Of a stretch of DNA of 10,503 nt, positions 7,979 through 10,503 are shown in pieces. A program made the position numbers and the translations under genes. The stretch's first letter is position 1. Every line of letters begins with the position of its first letter. Origin of the DNA: Eimeria necatrix (taxonomy: Eukaryota > Apicomplexa > Conoidasida > Eucoccidiorida > Eimeriidae); contig NW_013651796.1 in NCBI RefSeq assembly GCF_000499385.1, positions 3,553 to 14,055 on the forward strand, read 5' to 3'. The notes under the pieces are model-generated. The model was not told the origin of the DNA. It did no database searches and was given only the letters and a program-made list of their open reading frames with translations.

Positions 7979-8520
7979 GTTACCAAGTGTATAGGAGAAG
8001 TCTTGAGGGGCTCTAAAATTAGGTTGAGGGAGTTGATGAGAAATGGCGCAGTGTATAGACAGGTGGGCACAGCAGCAGCAAAATCGATGCCTAAGTGCTG
8101 CAGCAGCAAACGGTAGGGGGGCCCGCGCTGCTGCTGCTGCTCCTCGCGCGCTGCTGCTGCCTTCCAGGACTCGTGCTGCTGCCACGCTGCTGCAGCACGC
8201 CGCCACTGCTGCTGCTGCTGCAGCGGCAGCAGCGGAACCTCCAGCGCATGCAGCCCCAAAACGCATGCAGCCATTAGGGCCTCATAATAATGCACAGCAG
8301 GGGGGCCCCCCCGCAGCACGCGGGGGGCCCTGCAGCACAGAAAGCCCAGCAGCAGGGGTCAGCAAGTCAAGAGTTTGCTGCTGCTGCTGCTGCTGCTGCA
8401 ACAGCAGCAGCAGCGACAGCAGCAGCAGCACTCCTGCGACGCGCAGTGCTGCAGCAGAGGCCAACAGCTCCAGCAACAACGCGCAGCCAAACTCGCAACA
8501 ATAGCAACACTACGATATGG

Positions 8521-8558
<38 letters not shown>

Positions 8559-8606
8559 GCAGCAACGCTGGCGAAAAGCAACAGCACATGGCTTGAAGCA
8601 GGAGCA

Positions 8607-8642
<36 letters not shown>

Positions 8643-8837
8643 GCGCTGACTGACGCTGCAGCAAGAGCTGTCCAGATGTGCTTCTCCTTGACGTGCTGCG
8701 CTGCAGCAGCCCAGGCAACAGCAGCAGCAGCAGCAGCATCCAGCAGCAAAAGAGTCTCCGGCAAATTCAGCAGAGACAGCGCAGCTTCGCAGGGCCAGCC
8801 AGCCACAGAAAGAGACACAACGCACTCCACTGCCTGC

Positions 8838-8872
<35 letters not shown>

Positions 8873-8921
8873 TGGGGAGCAGCAACAAGGCTAGCAGCAG
8901 CAGCGGCAGGAGCGGCGGCAG

Positions 8922-8954
<33 letters not shown>

Positions 8955-9179
8955 TAGCAGCAAAAGCTACGCACAAGCACACGCACTAGAGTGAGAATGC
9001 CACGGGAGCAGCAGCAGCAGCACAGCAGCAGCAGCACAGCAGCAGCAGCAGCAACAGCAGCACAGTATCTACGAGCTGCAGCACATGGAGCAGCGCCAAA
9101 TGCCCTGGCAGTGGTAATAGGCTATTTTGTTGCCGCTGCTGCTGCTGCTGCTGCAGCACCCTGCAGCAGCCTACGCAGA

Positions 9180-9216
<37 letters not shown>

Positions 9217-9747
9217 AGTACCCCTTCGATGGAAATGGAGTTGCTGCGGAGTGCATCGCACAGGGCGGAGTGCAGCTGCTGCAGCACAGCGCTGCTGCTG
9301 CTGTTGCTGCTGCAGCAGGCAACAGCAAGAAGCGGCAGCAACCGGCCCCCCAACGAAGCCCCTTTCCGCAGAAGACGCTGCAGCAGAACAGCAGCAGCAG
9401 CAGCAACACTACACCAGCAGCAGCAGCAGCAGTAGCAGCACTACACCAGCAGCAACAGCAGCAGCGGCGAGAAGCCAGCAGCAGCAGCAGCGGGCTGCAG
9501 CAGCAAGAGCCGCTAGCAGCAGCAAGCAGCCACGAAGCACCAGCAGCTAGAATTTGCTTCTTCTAGGGTTTAGAAATTAGGGTTTAGGGTTTACTTCTTC
9601 TAAAGACCGCAGCAAGGGCCTAGCAGCAACACATCTTTCGTTGTACAGCAGCAGCAGCGAGAGCTGCTGCTGCTGCTGCAGCGACCCCACAGCTGGCTGC
9701 AGCAATTCAGAAAGCCTCAGCAGTTCTTCTGCACTCATATGCCCTGC

Positions 9748-9778
<31 letters not shown>

Positions 9779-10181
9779 CAGCGCCCAAAAGCCCTGCAGC
9801 AAACTTTGCAGCTGCTGCAGCAGCAGCACCAGCAAATCTGGCAGCAGCAGCAACAGGAGAAAAGGAGAAGCAGCGCAGCAAATAGCCACAGCGACTGAGA
9901 CAGCAGCAGCAGCAGCTTCTGCTGCAAAGCACAGCAGCTAGGAGAACAGCAGCAGCAGCAGCAGCAGCAACCACAGCAGCAAGGAGAGCAGCAGCAGCAG
10001 CAACAGCAGCACCTGCCAAGGCAACCGTTGCTTCGGCAAGAGCTTGGGGATGCAGTTTTGCTGCTGCTGCAATCAAGTTGTCTTTTGCTGCTGCTGCTGC
10101 TGCACTGCGCGGCGGCAGGCCCCCAGCAGCAGAACTAACGTCGGCAACAACTGAACAGCACGCACCACAACTTGCTGCTCG

Positions 10182-10246
<65 letters not shown>

Positions 10247-10417
10247 TTGTTACTGCTGCTCCTGTGAGCCCAGCGCCCCAACCACAGGCTAACAGTGCCC
10301 AAAGTACTATCAGCTAGCTAGCAGCTAGCCAAGTGCTGCAGCTCTTACGGGAGTCTGGAAGCTGCTGAAAGGAAACGTCAATTCGACTCAGCAAGACGCC
10401 CAGCAAGTCGCGGGCCT
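7228..10417 (-). CDS. Hypothetical helical protein, possible C-terminal RAP domain, 5'-partial, ten candidate exons
   Basis: Exon chain proposed from splice signals and phase, in sense order: 10417-10349, 10261-10013, 9743-9595, 9278-9222, 9150-9064, 8833-8651, 8395-8339, 8280-7984, 7757-7728, 7584-7228 (stop TGA 7230-7228). All junctions keep one frame (510 codons plus stop). The best-supported parts are the last exon (VALRHRVWSALGFNTLTLMD, then HYDIPAAAAHLKQKL), exon 8 (LYTAPFLINSLNLILEPL), exon 3 (SAEELLRLSELLQPAVG), and exon 1 (ARDLLGVLLSRIDVSFQQLP). The last-exon motif and the trailing HLKQKL weakly resemble the C-terminal RAP domain of organellar RNA-binding proteins, and the upstream Leu/Ala-rich helices would suit that family. 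No RAP protein is confirmed. Poly-Gln and poly-Ala runs lie in the exons. Exons 6, 7 and 9 and several weak donors (GTGCTG, GTACCT) are uncertain. The gene is convergent with typA; its 5' exons lie beyond the window. Confidence 0.45.
7588..7983 (-). repeat. CTG-phase intron repeats of the minus-strand gene
   Basis: Read on the minus strand, three CTG arrays (plus-strand CAG at about 7588-7676, 7758-7792 and 7921-7977) fill the space before the last two candidate exons. The acceptors CTGCAG at 7590-7585 and CAG at 7760-7758 end two of them. A minus-strand donor GTAACT at 7983 opens the region. Confidence 0.55.
8396..8650 (-). repeat. CAG-rich stretch, likely intron of the minus-strand gene
   Basis: Plus-strand CAG/AGC arrays (about 8520-8565 and 8610-8638) read as CTG on the sense strand of the minus gene. 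A less repetitive island at about 8440-8515 is open in several frames, but I could not assign it. The donor is GTCAGC at 8650 and the acceptor TTGCAG is at 8401-8396. Both are weak calls. Confidence 0.4.
8834..9063 (-). repeat. CAG-rich stretch, likely intron of the minus-strand gene
   Basis: Plus-strand CAG arrays at about 8840-8870, 8893-8955 and 9008-9060. The proposed minus-strand donor is GTGCTG at 9063 and the acceptor CGCAG ends at 8834. It contains no recognisable protein segment. Confidence 0.4.
9279..9594 (-). repeat. Intron opening with telomere-like repeats, then CAG-rich sequence
   Basis: On the minus strand the candidate exon ending LLRSLEE is followed at once by GTAAACCCTAAACCC, a telomere-like tract (9593-9566). 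The rest, down to a candidate CTGCAG acceptor near 9279, is CTG-phase repeat on the sense strand. A much nearer acceptor (CCCTAG, ending at 9563) would make a 32-nt intron, which is improbably short. Confidence 0.45.
9557..9602. repeat. Short telomere-like insert flanked by 9-bp direct repeats
   Basis: CTTCTTCTA occurs at 9557-9565 and again at 9594-9602. Between them lie 28 bases of imperfect TTTAGGG-type repeat. The layout is that of a small insertion with a target duplication. Confidence 0.7.
9747..10012 (-). repeat. CAG-rich stretch, likely intron of the minus-strand gene
   Basis: Plus-strand CAG arrays (about 9749-9778, 9900-9915, 9948-10010) enclose more mixed sequence. The candidate minus-strand donor is GTGCTG at 10012, and the acceptor GCCGCAG ends at 9744. 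Removal would give a Gly codon (G plus GG) before HMSAEELL in phase. Confidence 0.4.
10173..10260 (-). repeat. In-frame poly-Ala tract of the minus-strand gene
   Basis: On the minus strand GCA repeats with ACA and GTA interruptions encode an Ala-rich run in candidate exon 2. It continues into AASCGACCSVVADVSS and ends AKLHPQALAEATVALA. The run is CAG-phase on the sense strand, like the exon tracts of typA. Confidence 0.45.
10262..10348 (-). repeat. Short GCTAG-containing intron of the minus-strand gene
   Basis: The minus-strand donor is a consensus GTAAGA at 10348. A GCTAGCTGCTAGCTAGCTG block follows (10330-10310), and the acceptor CTCACAG ends at 10262. At 87 nt it is the shortest well-signalled intron in the window. 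The junction C plus GA gives Arg in phase. Confidence 0.5.
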
Positions 10418-10419
10418 CT

Positions 10420-10420
<1 letters not shown>

Positions 10421-10503
<83 letters not shown>
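10421..10503. repeat. Uninterrupted (CAG)n at the right edge
   Basis: At least 27 perfect CAG units run off the window. On the minus strand this is a CTG array ending in CTCAG (10422-10418) just before candidate exon 1, the same layout as the typA acceptors. The true array length is unknown. Confidence 0.85.

Noticed and set aside
7984..8050. Plus-strand exon reading CIGEVLRGSKIRLRELMRNG
   Set aside because: The frame is open and has a possible GT donor at 8062, but the minus strand at the same place fits a phase-consistent exon chain and the repeat-orientation pattern. Not excluded; RNA data would decide.
9566..9594. A 32-nt intron using CCCTAG as acceptor on the minus strand
   Set aside because: It is shorter than plausible spliceosomal introns, and removal would not restore the pre-insertion sequence exactly. 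A longer intron to about 9279 keeps phase.
10421..10503. CRISPR array
   Set aside because: The direct repeats here are three-base units with no spacers, in a eukaryotic setting.

Overview
The window looks like nuclear DNA from an Eimeria-type coccidian (Apicomplexa). The evidence is the very high density of CAG/CTG triplet arrays, in-frame homopolymeric amino-acid runs (poly-Ala, poly-Gln, poly-Ser), interstitial AAACCCT/TTTAGGG telomere-like arrays inside genes, and many short introns. I recognised no tRNA, rRNA, CRISPR array, transposase or viral gene.

Layout. Positions 1-403 are the 3' part of a CTG-rich intron. Positions 404-6105 (+) carry the last 11 exons of a translational GTPase of the TypA/BipA family, from just before the G4 motif NKVD to the stop codon; the P-loop, switch and DTPGH exons lie to the left of the window. 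All 11 exons join in phase (1869 nt, 622 codons plus stop), and the product stays nearly colinear with bacterial TypA apart from homopolymer insertions. Positions 6106-7227 are a gene-poor convergent intergenic region: a CTG/CAG hairpin, GCTA-type repeats, and a long GGGGCCCC/CTAGAGGG minisatellite. Positions 10417 down to 7228 (-) can be read as the last ten exons of a second, convergent gene that also stays in phase (510 codons plus stop). It is a helical, Leu/Ala-rich protein whose C-terminus weakly resembles a RAP domain. Its 5' end lies beyond the right edge, which is an unbroken CAG array.

The main signal is how the repeats are arranged relative to gene structure. In both genes, reading the sense strand, long CAG-phase repeats lie in exons and long CTG-phase repeats lie in introns. 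Nearly every acceptor sits at the 3' end of a simple-repeat tract. Two consecutive TypA introns open with (AAACCCT)n just after the GT and close with (TTTAGGG)n at or just before the AG, so each intron RNA could fold into a long hairpin that brings its splice sites together. A candidate intron of the opposite-strand gene also opens with AAACCCT. The second of the TypA introns is largely a decaying minisatellite whose unit is the 3' end of the preceding exon plus telomere-like repeats.
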